From: Clostridia bacterium | GTDB lineage: Bacteria > Bacillota > Clostridia > Oscillospirales > Acutalibacteraceae | NCBI GenBank assembly: GCA_017465825.1 | Contig: JAFTVI010000035.1 | Coordinates: 186,001-250,000 of the forward strand | Length of the DNA stretch: 64,000 nucleotides | Direction of reading: 5' to 3' | Shown: positions 1-9,408 of the stretch, in pieces | Numbering within the stretch: the stretch's first letter is position 1 | Layout: each line of letters begins with the position of its first letter | Notes under the pieces: generated by a model | Told to the model about the DNA's origin: nothing | The model's database searches: none | What the model saw: only the letters and a program-made list of their open reading frames with translations | Made by a program: the position numbers and the translations under genes

Positions 1-124
1 GGCTCTTCGTTCAAACAACCCCTGCAACGTAGTAAGAGCTACAATCAACGGTCTTTCACAGCTTCGTTCAGCTGAGACTGTTGCTGCAACAAGGGGCAAA
101 TCAGTTAAGGAAATTTATAATTAA
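1..124 (+). CDS. rpsE: 30S ribosomal protein S5, C-terminal part
   Basis: Only the last 40 codons are in the window, entering in frame at base 2 and ending with TAA at 122-124. The residues match the S5 C-terminus, with the motifs [10 protein letters not shown] and RGKSVKEI. S5 is a small-subunit protein that contributes to decoding accuracy. The position directly before rpmD and rplO is the standard spc operon order and supports the call. The start and N-terminal domain lie upstream of the window. Confidence 0.93.
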   Translation, partial: ALRSNNPCNVVRATINGLSQLRSAETVAATRGKSVKEIYN

Positions 125-137
125 GGAGTGGAACGGT

Positions 138-317
138 ATGGCAGACATTAAAGTTAAGCTTGTCAGAAGCCTTATAGGCAGCAAGAAAGATCAGATTGCT
201 ACCGTTAATGCACTCGGTCTTCGTAAAATCGGCGATGAGGCTGTTCAGCCGAACAATCCTCAGACTCTCGGTAAGATCAAGAAGGTTTCTCATCTTATCG
301 AAGTAACCGAAGCTTAA
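138..317 (+). CDS. rpmD: 50S ribosomal protein L30
   Basis: This 59-residue protein starts at ATG 138, preceded by a good Shine-Dalgarno (AAGGAG at 123-128). An upstream in-frame start at 81 would overlap rpsE and lacks a ribosome site, so it was rejected. The sequence has the L30 signature: a short basic protein opening [13 protein letters not shown] and continuing ALGLRKIG. Length is normal for bacterial L30 (about 58-60). It sits between rpsE and rplO in the spc operon and is a structural component of the large subunit. Confidence 0.97.
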   Translation: MADIKVKLVRSLIGSKKDQIATVNALGLRKIGDEAVQPNNPQTLGKIKKVSHLIEVTEA

Positions 318-336
318 GAAAGGATGGGCGAAACTA

Positions 337-780
337 ATGAAATTACATGAGTTAGCACCTTCGGCAGGTTCAAACAGACCTTCCAAGCGTATCGGCCGTG
401 GTCCTGCATCCGGTCAGGGTAAGACAGCCGGTAAGGGTCACAAGGGTCAGAAGGCACGTGCCGGTTCAGGTCCCCGTCCGGGATTTGAAGGCGGTCAGAT
501 GCCCCTTCAGAGAAGAATCCCCAAGAGAGGATTCAACAATATCTTTGCTAAAGAGATCGCTATTGTCAATGTTTCAGCAATTGACGAGAAGTTTGCAGAC
601 GGCGCAGTAGTTGATGTAGCAGCTCTTAAGAGCGTAGGTCTTGTTAAAGACGAACTTGACGGTGTAAAGGTTCTCGGTAACGGTGAAGTTACAAAGAAGC
701 TTACAATTAAAGCTAACGCTTTCTCTGCGGGCGCAAAGGCAAAGATCGAAGCTGCCGGCGGTAAGGCTGAAATTCTTTAA
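337..780 (+). CDS. rplO: 50S ribosomal protein L15
   Basis: The 147-residue product opens with MKLHELAPSAGS and the Gly/Lys/Arg-rich region (RIGRGPASGQGKTAGKG) typical of the L15 N-terminus, followed by GFEGGQMPLQRRIPKRGF. The C-terminal half carries the globular L15 domain. AGGATGGGCG lies before the ATG. L15 binds 23S rRNA late in large-subunit assembly. It is followed 58 bases later by secY, as in most bacteria. Confidence 0.97.
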   Translation: MKLHELAPSAGSNRPSKRIGRGPASGQGKTAGKGHKGQKARAGSGPRPGFEGGQMPLQRRIPKRGFNNIFAKEIAIVNVSAIDEKFADGAVVDVAALKSVGLVKDELDGVKVLGNGEVTKKLTIKANAFSAGAKAKIEAAGGKAEIL

Positions 781-838
781 TTGCACCAAATAATCTGATT
801 CGGCTCAAAAACCGAAAAGATAAGGAGCGTGTAATAAA

Positions 839-2164
839 ATGATTCAGACAATAAGAAACGCCTGGAGAATTCCGGATCTCAGAAAAAAGATTCTTTTTAC
901 GGCATTTATTATTCTGGTCTTCAGATTCGGCTCTGCGATTACAGTACCTTTTGTTAATATAGGCGCTGACGGTATCCTTGGCGACGCAACAGGCTCAGGT
1001 ACATTCTTCGACTATATTAATATGATTTCGGGTAACGCATTTAACTATGCAACTATCTTCGCAATGTCGATTACTCCGTACATCAACTCATCGATTATTA
1101 TTCAGCTTTTAACAGTAGCATTACCTTTCCTTGAAAGACTTTCAAAGGAAGGCGAAGAAGGACGCAAGAAGATTGCTAAAATCACAAGATATACATCTGT
1201 TGGTCTTGGCTTACTTCAGGCTGTTGCATACTATGTATTCCTTCGCAGTCAGAATGCTCTTACTGAAACAACATCGACAGTCGGTGAAGTATTCCAGGCA
1301 ATTGCAATCATTCTCATTTTAACAGCAGGTACAGCAGTTACAATGTGGCTCGGTGAACAGATTAATGATAAGGGTATCGGTAACGGTATTTCAATCATTC
1401 TTTTTGCCGGTATTGTATCAAGAATTCCCTCATACGCTGGTGAGCTTTTCACAAACTTCCAGTTTGGCGGTATCTACTATGCTCTCGTACCTATCGCTGT
1501 TGTATGTCTTCTTCTTCTCGTTGTTTTCATCGTATGGATGGACAATGCAGAACGCAGAATTCCCGTACAATACACAAAGCGTGTTGTTGGTCGTAAAATG
1601 TACGGCGGTCAGAGCTCTCATATTCCGATCAAGGTTAATATGTCAGGTGTTCTCCCCGTTATCTTTGCAAGCTCAATTCTTTCACTTCCCACAACAATTG
1701 AGATGTTTGTTACTCCCAAGGAGGGCTCAGGTTGGGAAACCTTCTTCAGCATCTTCACAAGTGACCATTGGGCATATGCATTAATTTACTTTGTTCTTAT
1801 AATCTTCTTTGCTTATTTCTACTCTTCAATTCAGTATAATCCCATTGAGATGGCAAACAACCTTGCTAAGAACAGCGGTACCATCCCCGGTATCCGTTCC
1901 GGCAGACCCACCTCAGATTATATTGCGAAGGTTATCAGCAAAATCGTTCTCCTCGGCGCTCTGCTTCTCAGCGTAGTTGCTCTCTTCCCCATCATTTTCT
2001 CACAGCTTTCAGCACTTATCTGCAAGCTTGTAGATCAGGGAACAGGCGTATCGATTTCACGCGGCGGTACATCTATCATCATTCTTGTAGGTGTTGCCAT
2101 TGAAACCGTAAGTCAGCTTGAGAGCCAGATGATGATGCGTCACTACAAGGGATTCCTTGATTAA
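839..2164 (+). CDS. secY: Protein translocase subunit SecY
   Basis: This 441-residue polytopic membrane protein forms the channel of the Sec translocon. It opens with TIRNAWRIPDLRKKILFT, has about ten hydrophobic segments, and contains SecY motifs such as the plug-region PYINSSIIIQLL (about residues 80-92), GGQSSHIPIKVNMSGVLPVIFASS in the middle and YNPIEMANNLAKNSGTIPGIR in the C-terminal cytoplasmic loop. Length is typical (430-440). AAGGAGCG precedes the start. The gene is co-transcribed with the ribosomal genes and lies 12 bases before adk. Confidence 0.97.
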   Translation: MIQTIRNAWRIPDLRKKILFTAFIILVFRFGSAITVPFVNIGADGILGDATGSGTFFDYINMISGNAFNYATIFAMSITPYINSSIIIQLLTVALPFLERLSKEGEEGRKKIAKITRYTSVGLGLLQAVAYYVFLRSQNALTETTSTVGEVFQAIAIILILTAGTAVTMWLGEQINDKGIGNGISIILFAGIVSRIPSYAGELFTNFQFGGIYYALVPIAVVCLLLLVVFIVWMDNAERRIPVQYTKRVVGRKMYGGQSSHIPIKVNMSGVLPVIFASSILSLPTTIEMFVTPKEGSGWETFFSIFTSDHWAYALIYFVLIIFFAYFYSSIQYNPIEMANNLAKNSGTIPGIRSGRPTSDYIAKVISKIVLLGALLLSVVALFPIIFSQLSALICKLVDQGTGVSISRGGTSIIILVGVAIETVSQLESQMMMRHYKGFLD

Positions 2165-2176
2165 GGAGGAGCACAG

Positions 2177-2809
2177 ATGAATATAATTTTTCTCGGTGCT
2201 CCCGGCGCAGGCAAGGGAACACAGGCTGAAAAAGTAAGCGAAAAGCTTTCAATCCCAACAATTTCTACGGGCAATATTATCCGTGAAGCTCTTAAGAACG
2301 GCACTGCGATGGGGCTTAAAGCCAAGGAATACATCGAAGCAGGTAAGCTCGTTCCCGATGAGGTAGTTATCGGCATTATCAAGGACAGACTTGCTGCCGA
2401 TGACTGCAAGAACGGATTCATCCTTGACGGATTCCCCCGTACAATTCCTCAGGCTGAGGCACTCGATGCAATGGGTATCGTTATCGACAAGGTTATTGAT
2501 ATCGAAGTCGCTGACGAGGCTATTGCAAACAGAATGTCCGGCAGAAGAGTATGTTCAGCGTGCGGTGCTTCGTATCACCTTGAGTACAAGAAGCCTGCTG
2601 TTGAAGGTGTATGTAACCTTTGCGGCGGCGAGCTTGTTCAGCGTAAGGATGATGCTCCCGAAACCGTACTTGAAAGACTCAAGATTTATCACAGCGAAAC
2701 CGAACCTCTGAAGGATTACTACAGCAGAACAGGTAAGCTGAAGATAGTTGAAGGTCAGGAGGAAGTTGCTGATACAACTGCTCTCACCTTCAAAGCATTG
2801 GAGGATTAA
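2177..2809 (+). CDS. adk: Adenylate kinase
   Basis: This 210-residue enzyme interconverts ATP plus AMP with two ADP in the cytoplasm. The P-loop GAPGAGKGT is at residues 7-15, and the AMP-site motif GFPRT follows at about residue 85. A long LID domain carries two Cys pairs (CSAC and CNLC), so this is the zinc-binding LID type common in Gram-positives. AAGGAGG lies 6-7 bases before the ATG. It sits 12 bases after secY and 2 bases before map, which fits one transcript. Confidence 0.97.
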   Translation: MNIIFLGAPGAGKGTQAEKVSEKLSIPTISTGNIIREALKNGTAMGLKAKEYIEAGKLVPDEVVIGIIKDRLAADDCKNGFILDGFPRTIPQAEALDAMGIVIDKVIDIEVADEAIANRMSGRRVCSACGASYHLEYKKPAVEGVCNLCGGELVQRKDDAPETVLERLKIYHSETEPLKDYYSRTGKLKIVEGQEEVADTTALTFKALED

Positions 2810-2811
2810 GC

Positions 2812-3570
2812 ATGGCAGTAGTGCTCAAGACACGCCGCGAAATTGAACTTATGCGTGAAGCGGGACGTATTTCCGCTATGGCACTCAAACTGGCAGGAGA
2901 AGCTGTCCGTCCCGGAGTTTCAACCTTCGAGATTGACGCAATAGCCCGTAAATATATCGAGAGTCAGGGAGCTGTTCCCAACTTCCTCGGACTTTACGGC
3001 TTTCCTGCAACTGCATGCATTTCCATAAATAATGAAGTGATACACGGCATCCCGTCGAAAGACCGCATCCTCAAAGAAGGCGACATCGTCAGCATTGATC
3101 TGGGTGCGAAAAAGAACGGTTATAACGGCGATAATGCTGCCACATTTGCAGTCGGTAAAATTTCCGACGAAGCACAGCGGCTGATTGACACGACCCGTGA
3201 AGCTCTTTATGTTGGGCTGAAACAGGCTGTCGCAGGCAACAGAATCGGCGATATAGCCAATGCGGTGCAGGTGTATTGCGAGGAGCGGGGCTATGGCGTT
3301 GTCCGTGATTTTGTGGGACACGGCATAGGTAAGCAGCTCCACGAAGACCCTTCGGTTCCGAACTTCGGAACTCCCGGCAGAGGAGCAAGATTACTGCCGG
3401 GCATGACTATAGCTGTTGAACCAATGATAAACCAGGGAACCTGGCAGGTCGAACAGCTGTCTGACGGATGGACTGTCGTTACAAAAGACGGCAAGCTGGC
3501 TGCGCATTTCGAACATACCGTAGCCATTACCAAAGACGGCGAGTGTCTGATTCTGACCCAACCCGAATGA
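2812..3570 (+). CDS. map: Methionine aminopeptidase, type I
   Basis: The 252-residue enzyme removes the initiator methionine from nascent proteins. The dinuclear metal site is visible: the first Asp ligand in SIDLGAKKNGYNGDNA, the His in DFVGHGIGKQLHEDP, Glu in TIAVEPMI and the last Glu in FEHTVAITKDG. There is no N-terminal zinc finger, so it is the short type Ia form. It begins 2 bases after adk and its stop overlaps the first possible start of the next gene (ATGA at 3567-3570), indicating translational coupling. Confidence 0.96.
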   Translation: MAVVLKTRREIELMREAGRISAMALKLAGEAVRPGVSTFEIDAIARKYIESQGAVPNFLGLYGFPATACISINNEVIHGIPSKDRILKEGDIVSIDLGAKKNGYNGDNAATFAVGKISDEAQRLIDTTREALYVGLKQAVAGNRIGDIANAVQVYCEERGYGVVRDFVGHGIGKQLHEDPSVPNFGTPGRGARLLPGMTIAVEPMINQGTWQVEQLSDGWTVVTKDGKLAAHFEHTVAITKDGECLILTQPE

Positions 3571-3578
3571 GGTATCTT

Positions 3579-3839
3579 ATGGAACTGAAAATCGGAAGTG
3601 TGGTTTTATCAACGGCAGGAAGGGACAAAAATAAGCCGATGGCGGTTGTTGAAATCGCAGAAAACGGCGTTTATGTCTGTGACGGCAAGGAACGACCGCT
3701 GGAAAATCCCAAAAGGAAGAATCCGAAGCACCTTGCAGTTACACATTATGTTCTTTCACCTGAAAAAACAGCAACAAATCGTTCTTTAAAAAAGGCTCTT
3801 AAAGAAATTATGAGCCAAACCGAAAGAGAGGCAAAATAG
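3579..3839 (+). CDS. KOW-domain RNA-binding protein (L14e-like)
   Basis: This is a small basic protein of 86 residues if it starts at ATG 3579, or 90 if at ATG 3567, which overlaps the map stop as ATGA; neither start has a strong ribosome site. The N-terminal half, [20 protein letters not shown], followed by a turn-rich strand pattern and a YVCDGK motif, matches the KOW/L14e-like domain of proteins encoded between map and infA in Clostridia. The C-terminal tail is Lys/Glu-rich and probably helical. A ribosome-associated role is inferred from context only. Confidence 0.8.
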   Translation: MELKIGSVVLSTAGRDKNKPMAVVEIAENGVYVCDGKERPLENPKRKNPKHLAVTHYVLSPEKTATNRSLKKALKEIMSQTEREAK

Positions 3840-3840
3840 T

Positions 3841-4059
3841 ATGTCCAAGCAGGATATGATCGAAGTCGAAGGTGTTGTGGTCGAAGCTCTCCCCAATGCA
3901 ACATTCAAGGTTGAGCTTGAAAACGGCCGTCAGATAGTTGCTACTATCTCGGGTAAGCTGAGAATGAATTACATCAGAATTCTTCCCGGTGATAAGGTAA
4001 CTGTTGATATGTCGCCTTACGATCTCACAAGAGGCCGTATTACTTGGCGAGCTAAATAG
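3841..4059 (+). CDS. infA: Translation initiation factor IF-1
   Basis: The product has 72 residues, the standard IF-1 length, with an OB-fold sequence. It opens [20 protein letters not shown], followed by FKVELENG and the C-terminal IRILPGDKV and LTRGRITWR motifs. IF-1 occupies the ribosomal A site during initiation. It begins one base after the KOW gene stop and precedes rpmJ, the usual infA-rpmJ-rpsM-rpsK order. Confidence 0.97.
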   Translation: MSKQDMIEVEGVVVEALPNATFKVELENGRQIVATISGKLRMNYIRILPGDKVTVDMSPYDLTRGRITWRAK

Positions 4060-4083
4060 GTAAAATTTTAAGGAGGTAATACA

Positions 4084-4197
4084 ATGAAAGTCAGACCTTC
4101 TGTAAAGAAAATTTGCGAGAAGTGCAAAATCATCAAACGCAAGGGAAAAGTAATGGTAATCTGTGAAAATCCCAAGCACAAGCAGCGTCAGGGCTAA
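4084..4197 (+). CDS. rpmJ: 50S ribosomal protein L36
   Basis: This 37-codon gene is preceded by a strong AAGGAGG (4069-4075). The product starts [15 protein letters not shown] and ends KHKQRQG. The zinc ligands Cys11, Cys14, Cys27 and His32 are all present, so this is the zinc-containing C+ form of L36. The place between infA and rpsM is canonical. Confidence 0.96.
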   Translation: MKVRPSVKKICEKCKIIKRKGKVMVICENPKHKQRQG

Positions 4198-4233
4198 GTC
4201 CTGATAATACCGTAATGGAGGTGCAACTGACAA

Positions 4234-4605
4234 ATGGCGCGTATATCCGGTGTAGATCTTCCCAGAGAGAAGAGAATTGAAATCGGTCTTACTTATATCT
4301 ATGGTATAGGCCGCAAAACCGCTGGCGACATTATTAAGGCAACAGGTATAAATCCCGATACAAGAGTTAAGGATTTAACCGAAGATGATGTTTCAAAGAT
4401 TCGTGAGTACATCGAACAGAATGAACTCAAGGTTGAGGGTGACCTCAGAAGAGAAACAGCATTTGATATTAAGAGACTTGTTGAAATAGGATGCTATCGT
4501 GGTGTTCGTCACAGAAAGGGACTTCCTGTAAGAGGTCAGCGTTCCAAGACAAATGCCCGTACACGCAAAGGTCCTAAGAAGACAATTGCTAACAAGAAGA
4601 AATAA
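4234..4605 (+). CDS. rpsM: 30S ribosomal protein S13
   Basis: The 123-residue product opens [20 protein letters not shown], contains YGIGRKTA and the helix-turn-helix-like region, and ends in the basic [17 protein letters not shown] tail that contacts tRNA at the P site. Length is normal. A GGAGGTG site precedes the start. It is followed by rpsK after 15 bases. Confidence 0.97.
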   Translation: MARISGVDLPREKRIEIGLTYIYGIGRKTAGDIIKATGINPDTRVKDLTEDDVSKIREYIEQNELKVEGDLRRETAFDIKRLVEIGCYRGVRHRKGLPVRGQRSKTNARTRKGPKKTIANKKK

Positions 4606-4620
4606 TCAGGAGGGAAAAGT

Positions 4621-5025
4621 ATGGCTACTAAAGCAACCGCTAAGAAGGGCGTTTCCCGTAAACGCCGTGAGCGTAAGAATATTGAACGCGGTGCAGCTCA
4701 TATTCAGTCTACCTTTAACAACACCATCGTAACTATTACCGATACACAGGGTAATGCAGTTTCATGGGCAAGTGCCGGCGAGATGGGCTTCAGAGGTTCA
4801 AGAAAGTCAACACCCTTCGCAGCTCAGACAGCAGCAGAAACAGCTGCAAAAGCAGCTATCGACCACGGCATGAAGACTGTTGAAGTTTTCGTTAAGGGCC
4901 CCGGTCAGGGTAGAGAAGCAGCAATCAGAGCTCTTCAGACCGCAGGTCTTGAAGTAAGTATGATTAAGGATGTTACTCCTATTCCTCACAATGGCTGCCG
5001 TCCGCCTAAAAGAAGACGTGTATAA
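4621..5025 (+). CDS. rpsK: 30S ribosomal protein S11
   Basis: The 134-residue product has a basic N-terminal extension (residues 1-25) and then the S11 core: [15 protein letters not shown], followed by [21 protein letters not shown] and ending in [17 protein letters not shown]11 forms part of the 30S platform that lines the mRNA exit path. AGGAGGG precedes the ATG. Order rpsM-rpsK-rpsD-rpoA-rplQ is complete here. Confidence 0.97.
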   Translation: MATKATAKKGVSRKRRERKNIERGAAHIQSTFNNTIVTITDTQGNAVSWASAGEMGFRGSRKSTPFAAQTAAETAAKAAIDHGMKTVEVFVKGPGQGREAAIRALQTAGLEVSMIKDVTPIPHNGCRPPKRRRV

Positions 5026-5051
5026 CCTAATTAACGGAGGTGTTTTAACAC

Positions 5052-5669
5052 ATGGCAAGATATACCGGTGCGGTATGTAAGTTATGCCGCAGAGAGGGCA
5101 AAAAGCTCTTTTTAAAGGGTGAAAGATGCACAAGCTCAAAGTGCTCAATTGACCGCCGCAGCTATGCTCCCGGTCAGCACGGTCAGGGTCGTAAAAAGCT
5201 CACAGAGTACGGTCTCCAGCTTCGTGCAAAGCAGACTGCAAGAAGATACTACGGTCTTAATGAGAGCCAGTTCCACAAGTATTATACAATGGCAGTTCGT
5301 CAGGCTGGTGTTACCGGTGACAACTTACTTCGTATTTGTGAGAGCAGACTTGATAATATTGTGTATTCTCTCGGTTGGGCAACATCCAGAGCAGAAGCAA
5401 GACAGCTTGTTACACACGGTCATTTCCTTGTAAACGGTAAGAGAGTTGATATCCCCTCATACCTTTGCAAAGCAGGAGATACTGTAGCTATCAAAAAGGC
5501 AAGCCTTGATTCAGATAAGTTCAAAGCTATCCTTGAAAAGACAAGCGTAGTTCCTGCATGGCTTGAGTCCGGTGCAGATTATACTGCTAAGATCATCGCT
5601 CTCCCCACTCGTGAACAGATTGAAGTTCCCGTTGAAGAGCATCTTATCGTTGAGTTCTATTCTCGTTAA
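5052..5669 (+). CDS. rpsD: 30S ribosomal protein S4
   Basis: The 205-residue product contains a zinc-ribbon-like N-terminus ([18 protein letters not shown]) with four Cys, then APGQHGQ and the S4 RNA-binding domain with [10 protein letters not shown] and the [10 protein letters not shown] motif. S4 nucleates 16S rRNA folding. Its place between rpsK and rpoA is as in other Clostridia. CGGAGGTG lies 8 bases before the ATG. I saw no obvious leader structure for S4 autoregulation in the 26-base gap. Confidence 0.97.
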   Translation: MARYTGAVCKLCRREGKKLFLKGERCTSSKCSIDRRSYAPGQHGQGRKKLTEYGLQLRAKQTARRYYGLNESQFHKYYTMAVRQAGVTGDNLLRICESRLDNIVYSLGWATSRAEARQLVTHGHFLVNGKRVDIPSYLCKAGDTVAIKKASLDSDKFKAILEKTSVVPAWLESGADYTAKIIALPTREQIEVPVEEHLIVEFYSR

Positions 5670-5731
5670 TAGCTCCTCGGTAAAAAAGAAACTTTTAACA
5701 GCCTGACTGTAAAAACTAAGGAGGGTTTTGA

Positions 5732-6697
5732 ATGATAGGATTAATTGACGGCTTAATTGATAAGCCCAACATTGATGCTGTTGATTTAAATCAGGACGGC
5801 ACTTACGGCAAGTTTGTTGTAGAACCTCTTGAAAGAGGCTACGGCACAACTCTCGGCAACAGCCTCCGCCGTATTCTTCTGTCATCACTTCCCGGCTACG
5901 CTATAACATCCGTTGGTATCGACGGTGTTCTTCACGAGTTCTCAACTATTGAAGGCGTAAAGGAAGACGTAACTGAGATCGTTCTGAATTTAAAGAATGT
6001 CATTCTTAAAATTCATGGCTCAGGACCCAAGACAATGTATATCGATTGCAGCGGTGAATGTGTAATCACTGCAGCTGACATACAGGCTGACTCCGAGGTT
6101 GAGATTCTTAACCCCGAGTTGGTAATTGCAACACTTAACTCCGATGCTCACGTTCGTATGGAGCTTACAGCGAACTGCGGCAGAGGATATGTTTCGGCAG
6201 AGCGTAATAAGAAGGAGCTTGCACCTCCCATTGGTGTTATAGCTATCGACTCTATCTACACTCCTGTCTTAAAAGTAAACTACAAAGTCGAGAATGCTCG
6301 TGTTGGTGACATAACTGACTACGACAAGCTTTCACTTGAGGTTTGGACCAATGGCTCAATCGCAGCTAAGGATGCGGTTTCCCTTGCAGCCAAGATTCTC
6401 AACGAGCATCTCAATCTCTTTATTGACTTGTCCGCAGAGGCAGGCAGCACAGAGATTATGATTGAAAAGAATGAGGACAAAAAGACTCAGGTATTAGAGA
6501 TGACTGTTGAGGAACTTGACCTTTCAGTTCGTTCATTCAACTGCTTAAAGAGAGCAGGTATCGACAAGGTAGAGGATTTGATTTCAAAATCAGAAGACGA
6601 TATGATGAGAGTTCGTAATCTCGGACGTAAGTCGCTTGATGAGGTTATTGCAAAGCTCCATTCACTCGGTCTTTCCCTTCGCAGGGATGACGAGTAA
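5732..6697 (+). CDS. rpoA: DNA-directed RNA polymerase subunit alpha
   Basis: The 321-residue product has the two-domain alpha architecture. The N-terminal dimerisation domain carries [20 protein letters not shown] at about residues 30-50 and GPKTMY further on. A flexible Glu/Lys linker lies around residue 245, and the C-terminal DNA- and activator-binding domain contains [17 protein letters not shown] and [20 protein letters not shown] precedes the start. The gap of 62 bases after rpsD shows no terminator, so read-through in the operon is expected. Confidence 0.98.
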   Translation: MIGLIDGLIDKPNIDAVDLNQDGTYGKFVVEPLERGYGTTLGNSLRRILLSSLPGYAITSVGIDGVLHEFSTIEGVKEDVTEIVLNLKNVILKIHGSGPKTMYIDCSGECVITAADIQADSEVEILNPELVIATLNSDAHVRMELTANCGRGYVSAERNKKELAPPIGVIAIDSIYTPVLKVNYKVENARVGDITDYDKLSLEVWTNGSIAAKDAVSLAAKILNEHLNLFIDLSAEAGSTEIMIEKNEDKKTQVLEMTVEELDLSVRSFNCLKRAGIDKVEDLISKSEDDMMRVRNLGRKSLDEVIAKLHSLGLSLRRDDE

Positions 6698-6732
6698 TCC
6701 CATTCATATCAAACGGTAAAGGAGAGAATTTT

Positions 6733-7074
6733 ATGCCCGGAACCAGAAAACTCGGCAGACCTACGGATTCCCGTAAGGCTATGCTCAGAGCAATGGTAAC
6801 TTACCTTTTGGAAAATGGCAAAATCGAGACCACCGTTACAAGAGCTAAAGAAGTTCGTTCTATGACTGAAAAAATGATTACTCTTGCAAAAGAGAACAAT
6901 CTTCATAACTACAGACAGGCTATGTCCTATGTAACAAAGGAAGATGTTGTTAAGAAGTTGTTTGACGAAATTGCTCCCAAGTACAAAGAGGTCAATGGCG
7001 GTTATTGCCGTATAATCAAGACAGGTCCCCGTCGTGGTGACGCAGCTGAGATGTGCATCATCGAGCTTGTCTGA
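6733..7074 (+). CDS. rplQ: 50S ribosomal protein L17
   Basis: The 113-residue product opens [20 protein letters not shown], the hallmark of L17, followed by [10 protein letters not shown] and ending with a [11 protein letters not shown] motif. This is the last gene of the ribosomal operon, and an intrinsic terminator follows 16 bases after the stop. In many Firmicutes the ECF-transporter ATPase genes come next. Here they are replaced by an AT-rich cassette. Confidence 0.97.
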   Translation: MPGTRKLGRPTDSRKAMLRAMVTYLLENGKIETTVTRAKEVRSMTEKMITLAKENNLHNYRQAMSYVTKEDVVKKLFDEIAPKYKEVNGGYCRIIKTGPRRGDAAEMCIIELV

Positions 7075-7090
7075 TAACAACAATAAATTA

Positions 7091-7117
7091 AGGTGTCCGA
7101 AAGGGCACCTTTTTTTG
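7091..7117 (+). terminator. Rho-independent terminator of the ribosomal operon
   Basis: AGGTGTCC and GGGCACCT form an 8-bp stem (one T-G pair) closed by a GAAA tetraloop and followed by seven T residues. An almost identical copy is found at 9409-9433, on the far side of the next two genes. Confidence 0.93.
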
Positions 7118-7288
7118 TTTTTTTAAGGTAGAATAAGATTTAGTGAAATATATCTTGGATGCATTCACCATAGACTAAAATGGACATGTTTGTGATAAAA
7201 CAAATATTTATAAGTGTTTTATTTTATGTCAATAAATAAATATATATATTAAATGTTGTAAAGATGAAAATATAATATATTTAATATA

Positions 7289-7317
7289 TTGACATTATAT
7301 ATAATGTGTGATAATAT
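7289..7317 (+). promoter_or_regulatory. Promoter of the AT-rich secreted-protein cassette
   Basis: TTGACA (7289-7294) and TAATAT (7312-7317) are separated by 17 bases in a very AT-rich stretch (7118-7420) that otherwise shows no gene. It lies about 100 bases upstream of the chosen start of the next gene. The same -35/-10 pair recurs at 9560-9588. Confidence 0.7.
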
Positions 7318-7420
7318 AAAATAAAAGGAATAATCAATTTTATGTTAGTAGGTGAATCCAATGTTTTATTTTAACTTATAAAAAGTGAATATAAAAAATA
7401 TAAAAAAGGATGTGCTATGT

Positions 7421-8635
7421 ATGAAAGCTACAATTAAAAGTTTAAAAATAGTATTGTTGATTGTTATAGTAATATCTAACATAGCCTTATGCACATATGC
7501 AGAAGATATTCAATTAACTTCAAGAACAAAAAGTGATACAATTATATCTTCTGATTCATGTAATTACTATATAATCAATTATTCGTCATTAAAATATATG
7601 ACTAGTGGTACGCTCAAATCAGGAAATAATATTTATCAAAAAAAATTCAACATCTTGTCGGGAAAGTATCATATAAAAAAAGTTAGAACTGTATCCGGAG
7701 TGGATTATTACAGTTTTGTTCCTGTTGATGACACTTCTCTTAGACTAGATGTGTATAATGCTTCAGATAGTGAAGGTGCAAATATTCAGTTATTTTCTTA
7801 TAATTCTGCTTATCCACAGGCACAAGAATTTAGACTTATTGCGAATTCGGATGGAACGTATTATATTATGCCTCGACTAAGTACAACCCGAGTTTTGGCT
7901 AGTGTTTCTGATGGTGAAAATGCCAATATTGAACTAGCAACGAAAAGTGGCTCGAGTTTGCAGAAGTGGATTATTAAGAGAGATAAACTGGTAACAACTT
8001 ATTCAAATAGTTTGAACGACTCAACATATTCTCCTTCAAGAGCTGGACGTTATGCTATACGACAAGGTGCAAATCCTAATTTTACAGATTATCCTGATAC
8101 AGGTTCAAATTGTTGTAATTTTGCATCTCAATGTATATATGCGGGAGGAGTGGAATTTAAACCCAACTCACCAGTTAAGTTGATTACATCAAGAGATGAT
8201 ACAGATAACTGGTTTACTGAAAAAGTGCTTGCTTCTGAATTTTGGACATCGTTATCGTGGTCAAAATCTACAGAATTTTATCAGCATATGTCGGAAAACT
8301 TTGAAGCTTACCGAATAATACGATACCAGTCTGCATGGGATGCTGCAGTGGATTTTGATTATGTTTGTTCCAATGTTTCGATGGGGGATGTATGGCAGTA
8401 TGGAAATATGGAATATTTAGAGCATTCAATGGTTATATATAATAGAACCGAATGTGATGGATTGCATAAAGGTAGTGAATCGAATGAATGTCCGAGATAT
8501 GGACTAACAGATTTGATTTATGCACAGAATAATACTGCCACAGCCAATAATTATATTAATGGGCATGTTTATTATGCACTTTTGGAATATTTTGATAGAA
8601 ATGTTGTATTTTATGATATGACTAGTATGCTTTGA
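7421..8635 (+). CDS. Secreted protein: ricin-type lectin domain plus amidase-like domain
   Basis: I start this 404-residue protein at ATG 7421, which has AAAGGA ten bases upstream. A GTG at 7385 in the same frame has no ribosome site. A signal peptide (residues 1-26, ending TYA) is followed by a beta-trefoil-like region (about 35-195) with repeats resembling ricin-B lectin modules (NSDGTYYIMPRL, ASVSDGENANI, LQKWIIKR). The C-terminal half resembles the Amidase_6 family: YSPSRAGRYAI, then a GSNCCNFASQC motif with candidate catalytic Cys231/Cys232 and His335 in EHSMVIYN. A cell-wall or peptide substrate is inferred. The gene is markedly AT-richer than the ribosomal genes, suggesting transfer. 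It is coupled to the next gene, 13 bases downstream. Confidence 0.68.
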   Translation: MKATIKSLKIVLLIVIVISNIALCTYAEDIQLTSRTKSDTIISSDSCNYYIINYSSLKYMTSGTLKSGNNIYQKKFNILSGKYHIKKVRTVSGVDYYSFVPVDDTSLRLDVYNASDSEGANIQLFSYNSAYPQAQEFRLIANSDGTYYIMPRLSTTRVLASVSDGENANIELATKSGSSLQKWIIKRDKLVTTYSNSLNDSTYSPSRAGRYAIRQGANPNFTDYPDTGSNCCNFASQCIYAGGVEFKPNSPVKLITSRDDTDNWFTEKVLASEFWTSLSWSKSTEFYQHMSENFEAYRIIRYQSAWDAAVDFDYVCSNVSMGDVWQYGNMEYLEHSMVIYNRTECDGLHKGSESNECPRYGLTDLIYAQNNTATANNYINGHVYYALLEYFDRNVVFYDMTSML

Positions 8636-8648
8636 AAGGAGTTTTATT

Positions 8649-9374
8649 ATGAAGCGAAGAGTTATAATAATGTCTTCAATCATTATTTCAGTAGCGGTAC
8701 TTTTGACAATTGTCATTACTGCATCCGGTGTTGAAGAAATGAAAACTGAAACAAATAGCACATACTTAGCAGGTTCGACTGATGATTTCGATGCAAATAA
8801 TGAAGATTGCGTGGATGTTGATCCTGATGATTGGCTAAATGAGTATTACTTAGGCATAAAAATGCAGTATCAGAAAAGCGAAAACGAATTAACTAATAGT
8901 CTTATTGATGAATTGTATGCAACCATAGATGAGTTTTATGAAAAAATTAAGCATGGTGTAACAATCGACGAGTATGATTATTATGATTCGACAATATATT
9001 CTATCAAGCGGCAAATTGATATGATATACAACACAAATGAAAATGACGAAGATAATGTTAATGCAAATTCAATAAAATTGTACAATGGTTCAAATACAGT
9101 AAATGATTGTCTGGAAATTAAAGAAAAACTTGATTCAATGTATGACGAGTTAAATCAATATATTGTAATTCACGAAACATCAAATAAAAGTTTATCCGGA
9201 GTTTCTGACAGAGCAAAAGTTAAACTTGAAAAGGCAAATTCTCTTAAAGATAAGTTAGACGATTTTTATGATAAGATAGAGAAAAATAGTATAACAGTAG
9301 ACGATGCAGAAGATTTGTTAAATGATTGCGAGCAAGAATTTTATGATGTTTTACATTTTGATGGAATCGGATAG
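8649..9374 (+). CDS. Hypothetical exported acidic helical protein
   Basis: I do not recognise this 241-residue protein. It begins MKRRVIIMSSIIISVAVLLT, a basic end plus one hydrophobic segment that could be an uncleaved signal anchor. The rest is rich in Asp, Glu, Asn, Tyr and Lys with heptad-like leucine and isoleucine spacing, suggesting extracellular helical hairpins. AAGGAG lies 8 bases before the ATG. The 13-base gap to the lectin-amidase gene and the shared terminator at 9409 make a two-gene transcript likely. Base composition is equally AT-rich. It may be a partner or membrane tether of the amidase, but nothing in the sequence proves that. Confidence 0.6.
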   Translation: MKRRVIIMSSIIISVAVLLTIVITASGVEEMKTETNSTYLAGSTDDFDANNEDCVDVDPDDWLNEYYLGIKMQYQKSENELTNSLIDELYATIDEFYEKIKHGVTIDEYDYYDSTIYSIKRQIDMIYNTNENDEDNVNANSIKLYNGSNTVNDCLEIKEKLDSMYDELNQYIVIHETSNKSLSGVSDRAKVKLEKANSLKDKLDDFYDKIEKNSITVDDAEDLLNDCEQEFYDVLHFDGIG

Positions 9375-9408
9375 TTATTTTGTATTTTAGTTATTAAAAC
9401 AGAAAAAG

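Noticed and set aside
105-386. Antisense and out-of-frame open frames over ribosomal genes and other clear genes
   Set aside because: They overlap well-recognised genes, have no ribosome site or family resemblance, and follow from codon bias in the real frame.
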